DNA of 64,000 nucleotides from Helicobacter sp. MIT 05-5294 (GCF_000765675.1 NZ_JRPA02000007.1:41626-105625), one strand, 5' to 3'. Numbered from the stretch's first letter, positions 16,357 through 26,635 are shown. The notes: generated by a model not told the origin, from the sequence alone. Translations and numbers: made by a program.

Positions 16357-17814
16357 TTATGGTTTAGATGTATCTTGCGCCAATGTGAGATTCAAATCTC
16401 CCCCAAAAGCCTTATAAAGTAAAATAAAAGATTTTAGATTCTCTGTTTTGGCGGTATTAAGCGATTTTTTGGAGTTATTCAAAGACGCGGAATTAAGCGC
16501 GTGTTCTAAATCATCAATCAATCCAACCAAATGGCGACTAGCAGAAAATTCAAAATATTCTTGCGCATTATCCGTTCTTTGTTGGCTGTTTTGGAGTTGC
16601 AAATCCGTGCTTTTGACATTGAAACTTGTATTTTCAATCTCGCTTAAAGCGGTTTTAAGCGACTTTTGAAGCGTCAGATAGGATTCTTGTAAAATTGCGT
16701 CTTGCAAAAAATAATTTTGTGTGAGTTGTGTGCGATTGAGAATTGGTGCACTAAGAGAACTTGCAAACTGCCACGCGAGATTGCCACTTGCTTGTGCGTT
16801 AGAATCCAAAATATCATTGAGATTCGCGCTAATGGAGAGAATCGGAAACAAACTTGCCTTTGCGTTGGCTTTGGTATAGGCTTGAGCATACAAGCTAAAA
16901 AGTGCGGCTTTAATATCAGGGCGCGAGAGTAAAACATCTGCAGGCATAGAATCCAAATGCAATTCTTTGGCAATATTGGGAGTAACTTGCGATTCTATTT
17001 CAAAAGGAATCTCTAAAGTATCCAACAAAACCAAAAGCGCGTTTTTGTTCTCTTCTAAAAGGCTTTTTAGGGATTCTAGGGTGTTTTGCTCATTGGTTAG
17101 CATATCTTGCTTTTCAAAAAGCTCCGTGCTATCTAGCAAACCATTTTCTACTTTGAAGCGTGTAAGCTCTAAAGCATTTTGGTAATGCACGACATTTTCT
17201 TGCGTTAAAAGAATGTTTTGTGTAATCTCCAAAAGACTTAAATAAGTCGTGGCAATCTCCCCTAAAAGCGTGATTTTCGCATTTTCTAAATCTTGCAAGG
17301 ATTTTTCATAAAGCGATTCTCTGGCATTTTTGCTGTGTTGCAATCTACCAAATAAATCAATCTCCCACGAAAGCGTCGCACCCACGCTTGAAGTGTAGCT
17401 TTGGGTTTTTTGCATTGGCGTTGTGTTAGTGCGTGTATGCGATTCATTGGCGTTTAGATTCCCATCTACACTTGGAAAAAGCGCACCCCAAGCACTTTTA
17501 AGTTGCGCTTTGGCTTGTAGAATCCTTGTATTCATAATTTGCAAATCCAAATTTTGATTTAATGCAATATCAAAAAGCTCGTTCAAAGTAGAATCTTCAA
17601 ACAGGGCTTTGATTTGCTCTGTGGGGTCAAGTTTGGTTTCAGTTTGGGATTCGCTTTTAATGCTAATTAAGGGAGTATTTTGAAAAGTCTGTGGCAAGTC
17701 TTGCGTGATTTCTGCCTCTTTTGGTAGATTCGCAGCACACCCCAAAAATATCCAACCCATTAAGAAAACAATAAAACCTCTTAATGGAATCCTATGCAGA
17801 ATCTTTTGCGCCAA
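16357..17814 (-). CDS. TolC/NodT-family outer membrane efflux lipoprotein
   Basis: A 485-residue outer membrane factor. The signal peptide ends at the lipobox FLGC, giving an acylated Cys near residue 26. Two OEP repeats follow, each with long helices, and the segment SRPDIKAALFSLYAQAYTKANAKASLFP is typical of NodT-type channels. The start codon is TTG, preceded by AAGGAG. It is the first gene of the four-gene export unit and forms the exit duct for the MacAB-like pump. A TATAAA element about 40 bases upstream is a plausible promoter. Confidence 0.9.
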   Translation of the reverse strand: MAQKILHRIPLRGFIVFLMGWIFLGCAANLPKEAEITQDLPQTFQNTPLISIKSESQTETKLDPTEQIKALFEDSTLNELFDIALNQNLDLQIMNTRILQAKAQLKSAWGALFPSVDGNLNANESHTRTNTTPMQKTQSYTSSVGATLSWEIDLFGRLQHSKNARESLYEKSLQDLENAKITLLGEIATTYLSLLEITQNILLTQENVVHYQNALELTRFKVENGLLDSTELFEKQDMLTNEQNTLESLKSLLEENKNALLVLLDTLEIPFEIESQVTPNIAKELHLDSMPADVLLSRPDIKAALFSLYAQAYTKANAKASLFPILSISANLNDILDSNAQASGNLAWQFASSLSAPILNRTQLTQNYFLQDAILQESYLTLQKSLKTALSEIENTSFNVKSTDLQLQNSQQRTDNAQEYFEFSASRHLVGLIDDLEHALNSASLNNSKKSLNTAKTENLKSFILLYKAFGGDLNLTLAQDTSKP

Positions 17815-17896
17815 AATATCTCCTTAAAAATAAAGTTGGTATTTTATACAAGATTTCTAAAATGAATGTGAATTTTTACCCGCGATACAAAAATAC

Positions 17897-20269
17897 TTAA
17901 GGATTCTGCAAAATTTGCTGGGTATTAATCTTAAAATCAAAATATTTAGAACGCAATTTGGATTCGGCAATCGTCGTGAATTGTGAAGCGGCGGCGTTAA
18001 AGTTCTTTTCTTGCAAAAATAAGATTCCATTGGCGATTCTTGTTTCGTAATTTGTCGGTGCTTCTAGTTTGGAAAGCTGCAAAAGCGTCGCAGCATTTTC
18101 AATATGCCCCGCACCAATTGCCGCTACTGCACCCAAAAAGAGTGTTTGCGTATCTTGCTCTTGAAAATCATCAATCAAGCTATTATAAAGCGTGAAAGAT
18201 TTTTCAAATTCTTGCAAATACAAATAAGTTAATGCCAATGCTTGAATCACGCCTCGCGCGTCCTTTTGCTCGGTGATAAGCCGCGTATCTAAATCTTGCT
18301 GGATATAGTGCAAAGTCCCGATAATATGGGCGATTTCAATATACATCTCACGCACCACAGACGCTCCATAATAAATCGGGTCTTTGTTGATTTTAGGGTC
18401 TTGGTAATAGTTTTGCAATTTCAGCGCAAGAGATTTTGGCTCATCTTGAAAATTCAGTGCAAGAAGCACTAAGAGGTTGCTAATAGGATCATTAGGATAG
18501 AGATTCTTCAATCCATTTGCGGATTTGACAAGCAAGGTTTGGTTATCCATCTGCACTCCTTGCGCGAAGTCTAGGGCATAATAAATTGCGACATTGCCTT
18601 CTTTCCCCTCCAAAGATTGCAAAGGAGTTGGAATCCCATCACGCGTGAAATTCAACAAAGCCTGAATAAACTCTTGTTCTTGCTCATTTCCTTGAAAATT
18701 CACAATCTCCTTGCCAATCTCACTCTCCAATCTCCCTGTATCGCGGTAAGTAAGCTTAGCAGTGATTAAAGCAAAGATTCCCGCATATAAATCTTTTGGA
18801 TTGAGGTGAAAAGAACGCAAAAAATGCCGATAAGACGCGTCAAAATCACCCATTTGAGCATAATTTAATCCCAAATTATAATGCAAAATAGAATGGTTGG
18901 GATAAGCATTAACGACTTCTGTTAATAGGGCATTCGCGTTTCTAATATTGCCATTAAGTGTTTCTAAAATCGCGTTTGCGATGTTGCGATTCATTCTTGA
19001 AATCGTCTGCCCGCGCACAAGAATTTCTTTTGCTTCTTGTAGATTTTCAATGCGAATATTAATGCCACCCTCTTGAATCACACTAAAGGCTTCTTTGGCG
19101 TCAAAGACTTTATAAGAGGCAAAATAAAACAAAAGTTTGTAGGCATTAATCTTCTGTCCTGTGAAATTATCCCAAAAACGCCTCTGTGCCACATTAATAT
19201 CAAAAAAATCGTCCCGAAGCGCAATTTTAATCGGATAAGGATTCCGCTCTAACGCTTCTTGATTTTGGGAATATTTATTGGCAAGACGCGCAGCTTGGCT
19301 ATATTCTGCTAGTTGGAGCTTGATAAGCATAAGGGCGATGTCGGATTCTAAAGTGCTACCAAAAGTATCTATGCTTTGCATTAAAAGCTTATTTGCCTCG
19401 TTATAATCCCCAATACGCGCATAAAGCAAAGCAAGGTTAAACCAAGTCTTAGGATCAGTGGAATTTTTGCTCAAAGATTCAATGGCTTTGTAGTTGTTGT
19501 TAAAATACACATACATTGCCGCAAGAAGCTGATTTGTCTCCTCTTGAAAATAATCAGAAGAGCTATGTGTCAAAGAAGAAAAAGCCTCCAAATAATTACC
19601 CAAATAGAAGTTTGTCAAAGCATAAAGATGAGAATAAATCGGTAGATTCCCCGTTCTTGGCAGATAAGTTTGCGCAAGTTGCAAGTAATATTGGTATTTC
19701 AAAGGTTCTTGCAGATACAACGAACAAATCGCAGCATTTAACGCACTAATCACTCGATCTTCTCCCAAATCAATCGCTTTTTGGAAAGACTCCAAAGCCT
19801 CTGCGTAGGATTTTTCTTCCATTTGCGCGACACCTAAATTATAGTTAGAAAGCCCTTCAGAATAGTTAGAAATCTTGCCATACAAATCCAATGCTGCTTG
19901 TTTATTGCCACTTGTATAGAGGAAGTTTGCTTTTTTTATCAATGCTTCTAAATTTTCCGCGTCTGTGATAATGTCTGCCCCTTTGTTAATGACAAATTCC
20001 ATAGGAGGCAAGGCGTTGGTTTGTGTTTGTGGTGGTTTCACATCGTGGGTTAGAATCCAACCAATCAAGAAAATAAATCCAAGAATTAAGAATCCAAACA
20101 GAATCGCCAAAACAACACTTAGCTTTTTGTGTTGATTAAAAAACTCTAAAAGTTTTTCAAACTTGCCTTGTGGCTTAGATTCTTGTGGTTCTTTTTTTAG
20201 AATGTCATCTAAAACACTAAAATTAGCGTCTAGCTGAATGACTTGGTTGTTTTCTTGGTTTTCTGGCAT
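17897..20269 (-). CDS. Membrane-anchored tetratricopeptide-repeat protein
   Basis: A 790-residue protein with a short cytoplasmic N-terminus, one transmembrane helix at about residues 52-74 (VVLAILFGFLILGFIFLIGWIL), and a large, presumably periplasmic array of TPR-like repeats. Clear repeats include KSYAEALESFQKAIDLGED and NHSILHYNLGLNYAQMGDFDASYRHFLRSFHLNP. Such proteins scaffold multiprotein complexes, but no partner can be named. It is four bases downstream of serS, the same neighbourhood as the large uncharacterised protein HP1479 next to serS in H. pylori. Function unknown. Confidence 0.8.
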   Translation of the reverse strand: MPENQENNQVIQLDANFSVLDDILKKEPQESKPQGKFEKLLEFFNQHKKLSVVLAILFGFLILGFIFLIGWILTHDVKPPQTQTNALPPMEFVINKGADIITDAENLEALIKKANFLYTSGNKQAALDLYGKISNYSEGLSNYNLGVAQMEEKSYAEALESFQKAIDLGEDRVISALNAAICSLYLQEPLKYQYYLQLAQTYLPRTGNLPIYSHLYALTNFYLGNYLEAFSSLTHSSSDYFQEETNQLLAAMYVYFNNNYKAIESLSKNSTDPKTWFNLALLYARIGDYNEANKLLMQSIDTFGSTLESDIALMLIKLQLAEYSQAARLANKYSQNQEALERNPYPIKIALRDDFFDINVAQRRFWDNFTGQKINAYKLLFYFASYKVFDAKEAFSVIQEGGINIRIENLQEAKEILVRGQTISRMNRNIANAILETLNGNIRNANALLTEVVNAYPNHSILHYNLGLNYAQMGDFDASYRHFLRSFHLNPKDLYAGIFALITAKLTYRDTGRLESEIGKEIVNFQGNEQEQEFIQALLNFTRDGIPTPLQSLEGKEGNVAIYYALDFAQGVQMDNQTLLVKSANGLKNLYPNDPISNLLVLLALNFQDEPKSLALKLQNYYQDPKINKDPIYYGASVVREMYIEIAHIIGTLHYIQQDLDTRLITEQKDARGVIQALALTYLYLQEFEKSFTLYNSLIDDFQEQDTQTLFLGAVAAIGAGHIENAATLLQLSKLEAPTNYETRIANGILFLQEKNFNAAASQFTTIAESKLRSKYFDFKINTQQILQNP

Positions 20270-20273
20270 TTTA

Positions 20274-21566
20274 TTACCTCAAATAAGATTCTAAAACTAA
20301 AGGAATCTTAATGCTTCCATCTTTTTGTTGATAGTTTTCCATAATCGCTACTAATGTGCGCCCAACAGCCAAACTAGAACCATTTAGAGTATGCACTAAG
20401 CAATTCTTTTTGTTGGAATCTTTATAACGAATCTTCGCGCGTCTTGCTTGGAAATCACGCGTATTAGAGATGGAGCTAATCTCACGATAGCAATTTTGTC
20501 CGGGTAACCATACTTCAATATCCACCGTATTACTTGCACTAAACCCCAAATCTCCACCGCAAAGCTGAACCAAACGATGAGGCAATCCAAGCGAAGTTAA
20601 AAGCTCCGAAGCACACGCAATCATACGCTCTTGCATTGTATCGCTTTCTTCTGGCGTGGTTAAAGCGACTAATTCCACCTTGTCAAATTGGTGTTGGCGG
20701 ATAATCCCACGCGTATCGCGCCCTGCACTTCCTGCTTCTTTTCTAAAGCAGGGCGTATAGGCGGTTAGCATTAAAGGCAAATCCTCTTCATCTAAAATCT
20801 CATCGCGATAGAGATTCGTAAGCGTTACTTCCGCTGTGGGTATCAAATAGAGTTCGTGTCCTTTTTTGGCGTTTTTATCGCAAGATTCCTCTTCTTCAAA
20901 TTCTGATATTTTAAACAAATCATTTTCAAACTTCGGCAGTTGTCCTGTGCCAAAAAGCGTTTGTGCATTGGCGATTGCTGGAGTGCCAACCTCGCTAAAG
21001 CCTCTTTTGGTATTAAAATCAAGCATATAACTAATCAATGCACGCTCTAGCTTCGCACCCATTCCCATAAATACGCTAAAGCGACTTTTTGCGAGTTTTA
21101 CGCCGCGCTCAAAGTCAATCCAACCATTTTGCTCGGCTAATTCCCAATGTTCTTTAGGCTTAAAGTCAAACAAAGTAGGTTCTCCGACCTTTTTAATCTC
21201 CACATTTTCGCTTTCATCTTTGCCAAAAGGCGTTTTAGAATCCGGAATATTAGGGATATTATGCGAGAGTTCTTGAAGTTTGCCTTCCCACAATTCTACT
21301 TCTTTGGCATAAAGTGCAATCTGCGCCTTAAGCAAATCACATTCGGCTTTAAGAGCCTCAATATCGCCCCCTTCTTGCTTGATTTTAGCAAACGACTTTG
21401 TCTTTGCATTTTGCGCCGCTTGTAATTCTTCTAAAGCAGACTTTTTTTGCTTGAAATTTAAGCTACTCTCTCTTAAAGTATTTAAAAAAACCGCGTCAAT
21501 ACTGCGTTTAGATAGCTTTTCCATCACTTCATCAAAGTTGTGAATGAGAAGTTTTAAATCAATCAT
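20274..21566 (-). CDS. serS: Seryl-tRNA synthetase
   Basis: Charges tRNA-Ser and also tRNA-Sec, which matters here because the window encodes a selenoprotein. The 430-residue class II synthetase has the N-terminal antiparallel coiled-coil arm (residues about 30-100), motif 2 ([21 protein letters not shown]) and motif 3 near the C-terminus ([20 protein letters not shown]). Length is normal. It is divergent from the small membrane protein gene across a 181-base gap. Confidence 0.97.
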   Translation of the reverse strand: MIDLKLLIHNFDEVMEKLSKRSIDAVFLNTLRESSLNFKQKKSALEELQAAQNAKTKSFAKIKQEGGDIEALKAECDLLKAQIALYAKEVELWEGKLQELSHNIPNIPDSKTPFGKDESENVEIKKVGEPTLFDFKPKEHWELAEQNGWIDFERGVKLAKSRFSVFMGMGAKLERALISYMLDFNTKRGFSEVGTPAIANAQTLFGTGQLPKFENDLFKISEFEEEESCDKNAKKGHELYLIPTAEVTLTNLYRDEILDEEDLPLMLTAYTPCFRKEAGSAGRDTRGIIRQHQFDKVELVALTTPEESDTMQERMIACASELLTSLGLPHRLVQLCGGDLGFSASNTVDIEVWLPGQNCYREISSISNTRDFQARRAKIRYKDSNKKNCLVHTLNGSSLAVGRTLVAIMENYQQKDGSIKIPLVLESYLR

Positions 21567-21670
21567 AACAGAATCCCAAAATTAAAATTAAATGCTTAGA
21601 TTCTACACTAAGGCTCGTTAAAACACACTAAAATTTTACAAAAATCATCAAAAATTCCACAATAATAATG

Positions 21671-21676
21671 TATAAT
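21671..21676 (+). promoter_or_regulatory. -10 box (TATAAT) of the small membrane protein gene
   Basis: TATAAT on the plus strand 72 bases before the TTG start. The leader contains AAGGTT and AACCTT (21691-21696 and 21712-21717), which could pair across a 15-base loop. Confidence 0.45.
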
Positions 21677-21747
21677 AAAAAATTATGCGTAAGGTTTCTA
21701 GGTTGGGTTTTAACCTTGTTAATTTTATAAATATTTTGGAGTAATGC

Positions 21748-21963
21748 TTGAATTCAGTTGGAAATTTTGCAATGGTTCTTGGGATTTTAGGTTTCGTGTC
21801 AATCGTAATTTTAGCAATCACTGCCTTTTCGGTAAGTAAAAGTGGAGACAAACTCACATCGTTTGAAAAAAAGATTCTATTCTTCGTCGCACTTTTGCTC
21901 TGTCTTGGAATCAATTTGCTTTATATTTTTTCCAATTTAGAATTATTTTTTGCATTATTTTAG
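21748..21963 (+). CDS. Small two-helix membrane protein, TTG start
   Basis: A 71-residue protein with two hydrophobic helices (ILGFVSIVILAITAF and ILFFVALLLCLGINLLYIF) joined by a charged loop, SKSGDKLTSFEKK. I do not recognise the family. It is supported as a real gene by its own TATAAT box, by GGAG six bases before the TTG, and by the amphipathic layout. An ATG four bases upstream is in another frame that stops after about 30 codons. Its last four bases overlap the convergent MATE gene. Confidence 0.6.
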   Translation: MNSVGNFAMVLGILGFVSIVILAITAFSVSKSGDKLTSFEKKILFFVALLLCLGINLLYIFSNLELFFALF

Positions 21964-23300
21964 ACTTTTTGGCTTTTCCAAATACCACTTTGAAAGATTT
22001 TCCAATACACAAAGCCACGCACAAAAGTTTCTAAGCTAATGCAAATATAAATATAAATTGCGGGATAACCCATTGTGGCAATCACATAACAAGGCAACAC
22101 GCGGAATCCCCAAATCATTATGGCATTAATTACAAGGGTGATTTTCGTAATCCCCGCCCCGCGCAATGCGCCATCAAGAATACAAATAAATGCAAAGGCA
22201 ATCTGTGAGATTCCAATAGGAATTAGATAGTTGATACTTGCGCGGATTGTCGCCAAATCCTCACTAAAGAATCCCGACCAAAAGGGCGCAAAAACACTCA
22301 TAAAAAACCCAACAATCCCCATAAAGATTCCACCAAGTAGCAAAGTATTTAAGGTAGAATATTTTGCTTCTAATGGCTTTTTAGCTCCGAGATTCTGCCC
22401 CATTAATGCCATTGCGGCAATCATAAAGCCAAATCCGGGCATAAAGGCAAACCCCTCAATCCTTGTCGCAATCTGATAACCTGCCAAATCATAAGTCCCA
22501 TAAAGCGCCACAAACTTCGTCATTACAATGATTGCAAACAAGGTAAAAAGACGCTCACAACCGCTAGGAATCCCAATAACAAAGGCGCGTTTGATATAAT
22601 CTAAATTGATTCTGCCTCTAAGCGAAATGGGGCTGTTTTGATAAAACAACAGACAAACAAATAAAGCCGAAGTCTCAAAAAATCCGATGACTAAGCTTCC
22701 AAATGCCGCTCCAAGCACACCCAAAGACGGGATAAAAAAGAATCCAAAAATCAACACATATTTCACAATGGGATTCAACATTGTAATGAAAATTTTAATA
22801 TAAAAAGGTAACTTCGTCGCCCCTGCTGCCGAAAAAGAAGAAATGCTCACTTGCTTGAGCAACAACAAAGGCAAACTAAAAAGCAAAACTTCTAAATATT
22901 CGCTTCCGATTTTATGCGCGTGTGCGTCGATTCCAATCCATGCGAAAAACAAATCAAAGCTAAAAAACGCCAATAAAGTCAGGGGAAGCGAGAGACAAAA
23001 AGCGGCGAAGCTCAAACTCACAATCACTTCATTTGCGGCTTTTTTGTCATTTGCCCCTAAAAATCTTGAAACCAAAGCACTATTGCCGACAAAAATAATC
23101 GTCGTGAAAGCATAGATGAGCATAATGAAGTTTAAACTCACTCCAACCGCAACAATCGCACTTGCTCCAAGTGTGCCAATCATCAACAAATCAATTGAAA
23201 GATTAATAATATCCAAAAGCGAATTTAATCCAGAGGGAATCGCGATATTTAGGATTCTACGACTACGCGCTTTGGAAACAAAACGGATTTTATCTCGCAT
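21960..23300 (-). CDS. MATE-family multidrug efflux transporter
   Basis: An inner membrane antiporter that exports drugs or metabolites with Na+ or H+. The 446-residue protein has twelve predicted helices in two six-helix halves, with the MATE signatures IPSGLNSLLDIINLSIDLLMIG near the N-terminus and PGFGFMIAAMALMGQNLGAK in the second half. It starts with MRDKIRFVSKARSRR. It stands alone on the minus strand; its 3' end meets the small membrane protein gene. The substrate is unknown. Confidence 0.92.
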   Translation of the reverse strand: MRDKIRFVSKARSRRILNIAIPSGLNSLLDIINLSIDLLMIGTLGASAIVAVGVSLNFIMLIYAFTTIIFVGNSALVSRFLGANDKKAANEVIVSLSFAAFCLSLPLTLLAFFSFDLFFAWIGIDAHAHKIGSEYLEVLLFSLPLLLLKQVSISSFSAAGATKLPFYIKIFITMLNPIVKYVLIFGFFFIPSLGVLGAAFGSLVIGFFETSALFVCLLFYQNSPISLRGRINLDYIKRAFVIGIPSGCERLFTLFAIIVMTKFVALYGTYDLAGYQIATRIEGFAFMPGFGFMIAAMALMGQNLGAKKPLEAKYSTLNTLLLGGIFMGIVGFFMSVFAPFWSGFFSEDLATIRASINYLIPIGISQIAFAFICILDGALRGAGITKITLVINAIMIWGFRVLPCYVIATMGYPAIYIYICISLETFVRGFVYWKIFQSGIWKSQKV

Positions 23301-23383
23301 TTTCCTCCTTTGATAAATGTTTTGGGACGCAAGATTTACCTATGCAAACCAATCTCCCTATAAATTTCGCTTTAAAAGGAATC

Positions 23384-23707
23384 CTACACAGAAATATTTA
23401 AATGCGCAATCGTGCCATCTTCCTTAGTTTGTATGGAATCTGATTCCTGCGATTCTTCAGAATCCTTTTCCTTTTTTCTCTCTTTTTCTTCTTTGGGTTC
23501 TTTGCCATCGCCCTCACGCTCATCGCTAGTTTCTAGTGTTTCTTCTGTCGGGCGCACTTCTTTGATTTCATCTTGCTTATCTTGCATTTCTTGCAGATTC
23601 ACCATTGCCTGAAAATCCAACTTCACTTGTGAATTTGCGTGTTGCACAGACCCTACTTGCGCATTTTGGTGGATATGAGTGATATTTCCAATAGGTGAGA
23701 CTGCCAT
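23384..23707 (-). CDS. Acidic, highly charged conserved protein of unknown function
   Basis: A 107-residue protein in two parts. The first 45 residues (MAVSPIGNITHIHQNAQVG onward) look structured; the rest is a Glu/Lys-rich low-complexity region likely to be disordered, ending in TIAHLNISV. I recognise no domain. It lies two bases after the RqcH-like gene and is the last gene of the long minus-strand unit. The ATG is preceded by AAGGATTAGCC, a fair ribosome site. Similar short charged proteins are common in this phylum, but no function can be given. Confidence 0.7.
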   Translation of the reverse strand: MAVSPIGNITHIHQNAQVGSVQHANSQVKLDFQAMVNLQEMQDKQDEIKEVRPTEETLETSDEREGDGKEPKEEKERKKEKDSEESQESDSIQTKEDGTIAHLNISV

Positions 23708-23709
23708 GG

Positions 23710-25041
23710 CTAATCCTTTTTAAGCCCAATCGTCTGCTCTTTGGCATAAACGACATTCGCGCCTGAAGTGATTTTGACAAATTTTCGCTTTGTGAAATCT
23801 ATTGCATAGTTTTCGCCAATATCTTTTGTAAAACCTATCAAAATTTGCGCGGCTTTTTGTAGGATTATATCAGAAATTTTAGCCTTTCCGCAATGGATTA
23901 TGCAATGCGAACTTGGAATCCCGCGAATATGCAGCCAAATATCCTCTGCTTTTGCCGCTTTTAGCAATGCGATATTTTCTTTTTCATTCTTGCCAATAGA
24001 AACTTTAATGCCATGAATAAAAAAACTTTCAAACTGCTTTAATTGCGCTTTGGATTCTTTGGCATTGGAATTTTTTTGCGCATTAGAATCTAGAATCTGC
24101 AAATCACTCAAATTCGTTACATTTTGTATCATTTTAAGCAAATTTTCATAGAATACAATTTTTTCTTTAAGATTCTGCGATTGTAGATGAATATTTTTCG
24201 CCTTTTTGGAGAGTTTTTTGGAGTTTTCAAAGAAAATTTGCGCACAATGGCTTAAGCAATAAGTTTTAGGAGGAAATGTGATTTTTTCATTCTCTAGCAC
24301 AATCTCCCTGCCTTTAAAATTTGGATAAAGATAGAGATTTTGCAAAATCAACTGCCCAAAATGCGCTTCTTTTTGGGCATTACTCTCCAATGCTTCTTTG
24401 TCTTCTAAAGATTCTAAATGCTTTTGGAGTTGGGTGATTTTTTGCATAATTTGCGCACTAGATTTTGTAATCCTTGCTTGAAGCTCTTTTGTCTTTTGCT
24501 TTTTGAAATTCTCTTCAAGCGCGTTCCATAACTCTCCCTCGTCCTTTAAAATAGGCGTTTGTGTGGGCTGTGGCAATGCCAAAAGAGGCTTTGCGATTCT
24601 CACTTCGCGGAATGATTGCTCTTTGGTAATATGGCGCAACGCATCTAGCACGATTTGGTTAGAATCTAGCAAAATCAGATTCGTATTGCGTCCTGTAAAT
24701 TCGGCTTGTAAGATGATTTGCGAGGTTTTATAGCTATTTTGGGTTTGTAAAAAAAGTTGCAAAATGCGATTATTGCCATCGGTTTTTGCTTTCAAGATGA
24801 GGGCGTTAAAGCAATATTTTTGCAAACTTGTATCAAAAGGGGCTTGATAGTTTTTTGAAGCGATGAGATTTTCATGAGTAGTAAAAATCGTGCTTTTGCC
24901 CTTGCTTAAATCCATAAAAAACAAATCGCCATTAATGTCAAGCTTAAACAAATTATCCGCGATTCTGTAAATGGAGCGCAATTTCAAAGGGGGAGTTTGG
25001 CTTAAGAAATTGGCAAATTTTCGTAAAGTAGAGAGATTCAT
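23710..25041 (-). CDS. NFACT-family protein (RqcH-like; fibronectin-binding family)
   Basis: The 443-residue protein has an NFACT-N domain (residues 1 to about 200, with TGRNTNLILLD and ALRHITKEQSFREVRIAKP), a central coiled coil with several helices rich in K and E, and an NFACT-R domain (about 340-420: EDIWLHIRGIPSSHCIIHCGKAKI). In Bacillus the RqcH member binds 60S-like 50S-peptidyl-tRNA complexes and adds alanine tails in ribosome rescue. The family is also annotated as fibronectin-binding. At the place where RqcH has a functional Asp-Arg pair this protein seems to have Asn-Arg (NNRILQLF); an alignment is needed. H. pylori has the same order with recN and nadK. Confidence 0.85.
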   Translation of the reverse strand: MNLSTLRKFANFLSQTPPLKLRSIYRIADNLFKLDINGDLFFMDLSKGKSTIFTTHENLIASKNYQAPFDTSLQKYCFNALILKAKTDGNNRILQLFLQTQNSYKTSQIILQAEFTGRNTNLILLDSNQIVLDALRHITKEQSFREVRIAKPLLALPQPTQTPILKDEGELWNALEENFKKQKTKELQARITKSSAQIMQKITQLQKHLESLEDKEALESNAQKEAHFGQLILQNLYLYPNFKGREIVLENEKITFPPKTYCLSHCAQIFFENSKKLSKKAKNIHLQSQNLKEKIVFYENLLKMIQNVTNLSDLQILDSNAQKNSNAKESKAQLKQFESFFIHGIKVSIGKNEKENIALLKAAKAEDIWLHIRGIPSSHCIIHCGKAKISDIILQKAAQILIGFTKDIGENYAIDFTKRKFVKITSGANVVYAKEQTIGLKKD

Positions 25042-25081
25042 ACTCTTATCTTGCTGTGATGAGTTTTAGAAAAAAGCGCAT

Positions 25082-26635
25082 TTATTTTCCCTTGACGCGT
25101 TTTGTGGCAAACTCCAATGCCTCTTTGGTGATTTCATTGCCGCTAATCATTCGGGCAATTTCGCGAATCCTGCCCTCCTCATCAAGCGGAATTACCTGTG
25201 AACCTTGCACACCTTTTTGCACCAAAAAATGCGTATCTGCGAGACTTGGCATATGGGATTGGTGCGAGATTGCAAACACTTGATAATGGCTTGATAGCTT
25301 TTTAAGAGCTTCTGCGACGCCTTGCGATTCTTCTCCGCTTAAATTCGCATCTACCTCATCTAAGATGATAATGGCTTGATTTTTTTCTTGCACACTTTGG
25401 GTAAGCAAAAGTGCAAGACGGAATCGGTTAAACTCCCCAGCACTTAGGTTTTTTAGTCCTGTATTTAGAGAAATCTCCAAAGATTCTTTGCCACAAATCG
25501 TCCAAGATTCCACTTCTTGGATTGGAGAAAACACCACTTTAGCCTTAGGCATTTTAAGAGAATTTAAAGCCAAACTTAAAGTCTCGCTAAAACTTGCCAA
25601 ATGCTTTTCTCTCGCCCTAGCCAACGCATTTGCGTTTTTTTCTAAAGATTCTTTGGTGGCTTGAAACTGCACTTTGGAATCTTTTAGCAGAGAATCCAAG
25701 TTTTCGTATTTTTCTAATTCTTTTTTCTTGGATTCCAAATACTCCAACGCCTCTTCTATGCCGCCATATCTGTTCTTTAGCGCACTTAATGCTTCAATGC
25801 GATTCAAAACTTCTTCTACATTTGCATTTTCTAGCTCCCCTAACCTCTCGTTTTCTTGTGCACACAATTCTTCTAATTCATTTAAGGCATTGGTGATAAA
25901 ATCATTTTCCTTGCCAATGAGATTCAAAAAATGTGCAACACAATGGCTTTGATTCAAAAACCCCTGCACTTCTTGCAAACTCTCGCTGATTTTTTCTTTT
26001 TTGGAAATTTCTTTTTTAAAAGCCAAAAGTTGCTCGTATTCGTCTTTTTTGGGATTTAGGGATTCTATCTTGCCAATTTCAAAACGCACAAATTCTTTAA
26101 GTTCTGCGACCTTTAGCGCTTCATCTTGTAGCTTTTTTAATGCAATTTTTGAATTTTGAAATTGCACAAAAGATTCTTTATAGCTTTGGAGAAGCGAAGG
26201 ATATTTGGAATCCCTAAAAGCGCAAAAGCTATCAAAAACTACAAACAAACTCTCTTCGCTAATAACTTCAGACTTGGTGCTTAGGTGTTTTAAAAAAGGG
26301 GCGAAGATTTCTTGAATGCGCTTTTTGGGGATATTTTGCGCATTTAAAAAAAAGCGAATCTTATCTTTTTTGGTGAGCGTTAAAATCACTTCTCCCTCTT
26401 CTACTAACCCTTCAAACTCTGGCGAGATTCCTTGTAGCTCCAAAGTCGCCTCTAATACTTGCGCATTGCACTCACGCAAACCAAAAAGTGCTAAAATGGA
26501 TTCCATTAGCACAGATTTTCCTGCGCCACTCGCCCCACTAAAGACATTGAAATGCTCACTTGGGACAAAACGCGTCTCTAGGAAAGCAGGAGAATTTTTG
26601 ATAGCAATTTGACGAATCAGCAATTTTTGCATCAT
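25082..26635 (-). CDS. recN: DNA repair ATPase RecN
   Basis: An SMC-like protein acting in double-strand break repair. The 517-residue protein has the Walker A motif GASGAGKS at residues 34-41, two central coiled-coil arms, the signature LSAGEFNRFRLALLL, and Walker B AIIILDEVDANLSGEES. Helicobacter RecN is somewhat shorter than the 550 residues of E. coli, so the length fits. It overlaps nadK by four bases and is separated by 40 bases from the NFACT gene. Confidence 0.94.
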   Translation of the reverse strand: MMQKLLIRQIAIKNSPAFLETRFVPSEHFNVFSGASGAGKSVLMESILALFGLRECNAQVLEATLELQGISPEFEGLVEEGEVILTLTKKDKIRFFLNAQNIPKKRIQEIFAPFLKHLSTKSEVISEESLFVVFDSFCAFRDSKYPSLLQSYKESFVQFQNSKIALKKLQDEALKVAELKEFVRFEIGKIESLNPKKDEYEQLLAFKKEISKKEKISESLQEVQGFLNQSHCVAHFLNLIGKENDFITNALNELEELCAQENERLGELENANVEEVLNRIEALSALKNRYGGIEEALEYLESKKKELEKYENLDSLLKDSKVQFQATKESLEKNANALARAREKHLASFSETLSLALNSLKMPKAKVVFSPIQEVESWTICGKESLEISLNTGLKNLSAGEFNRFRLALLLTQSVQEKNQAIIILDEVDANLSGEESQGVAEALKKLSSHYQVFAISHQSHMPSLADTHFLVQKGVQGSQVIPLDEEGRIREIARMISGNEITKEALEFATKRVKGK

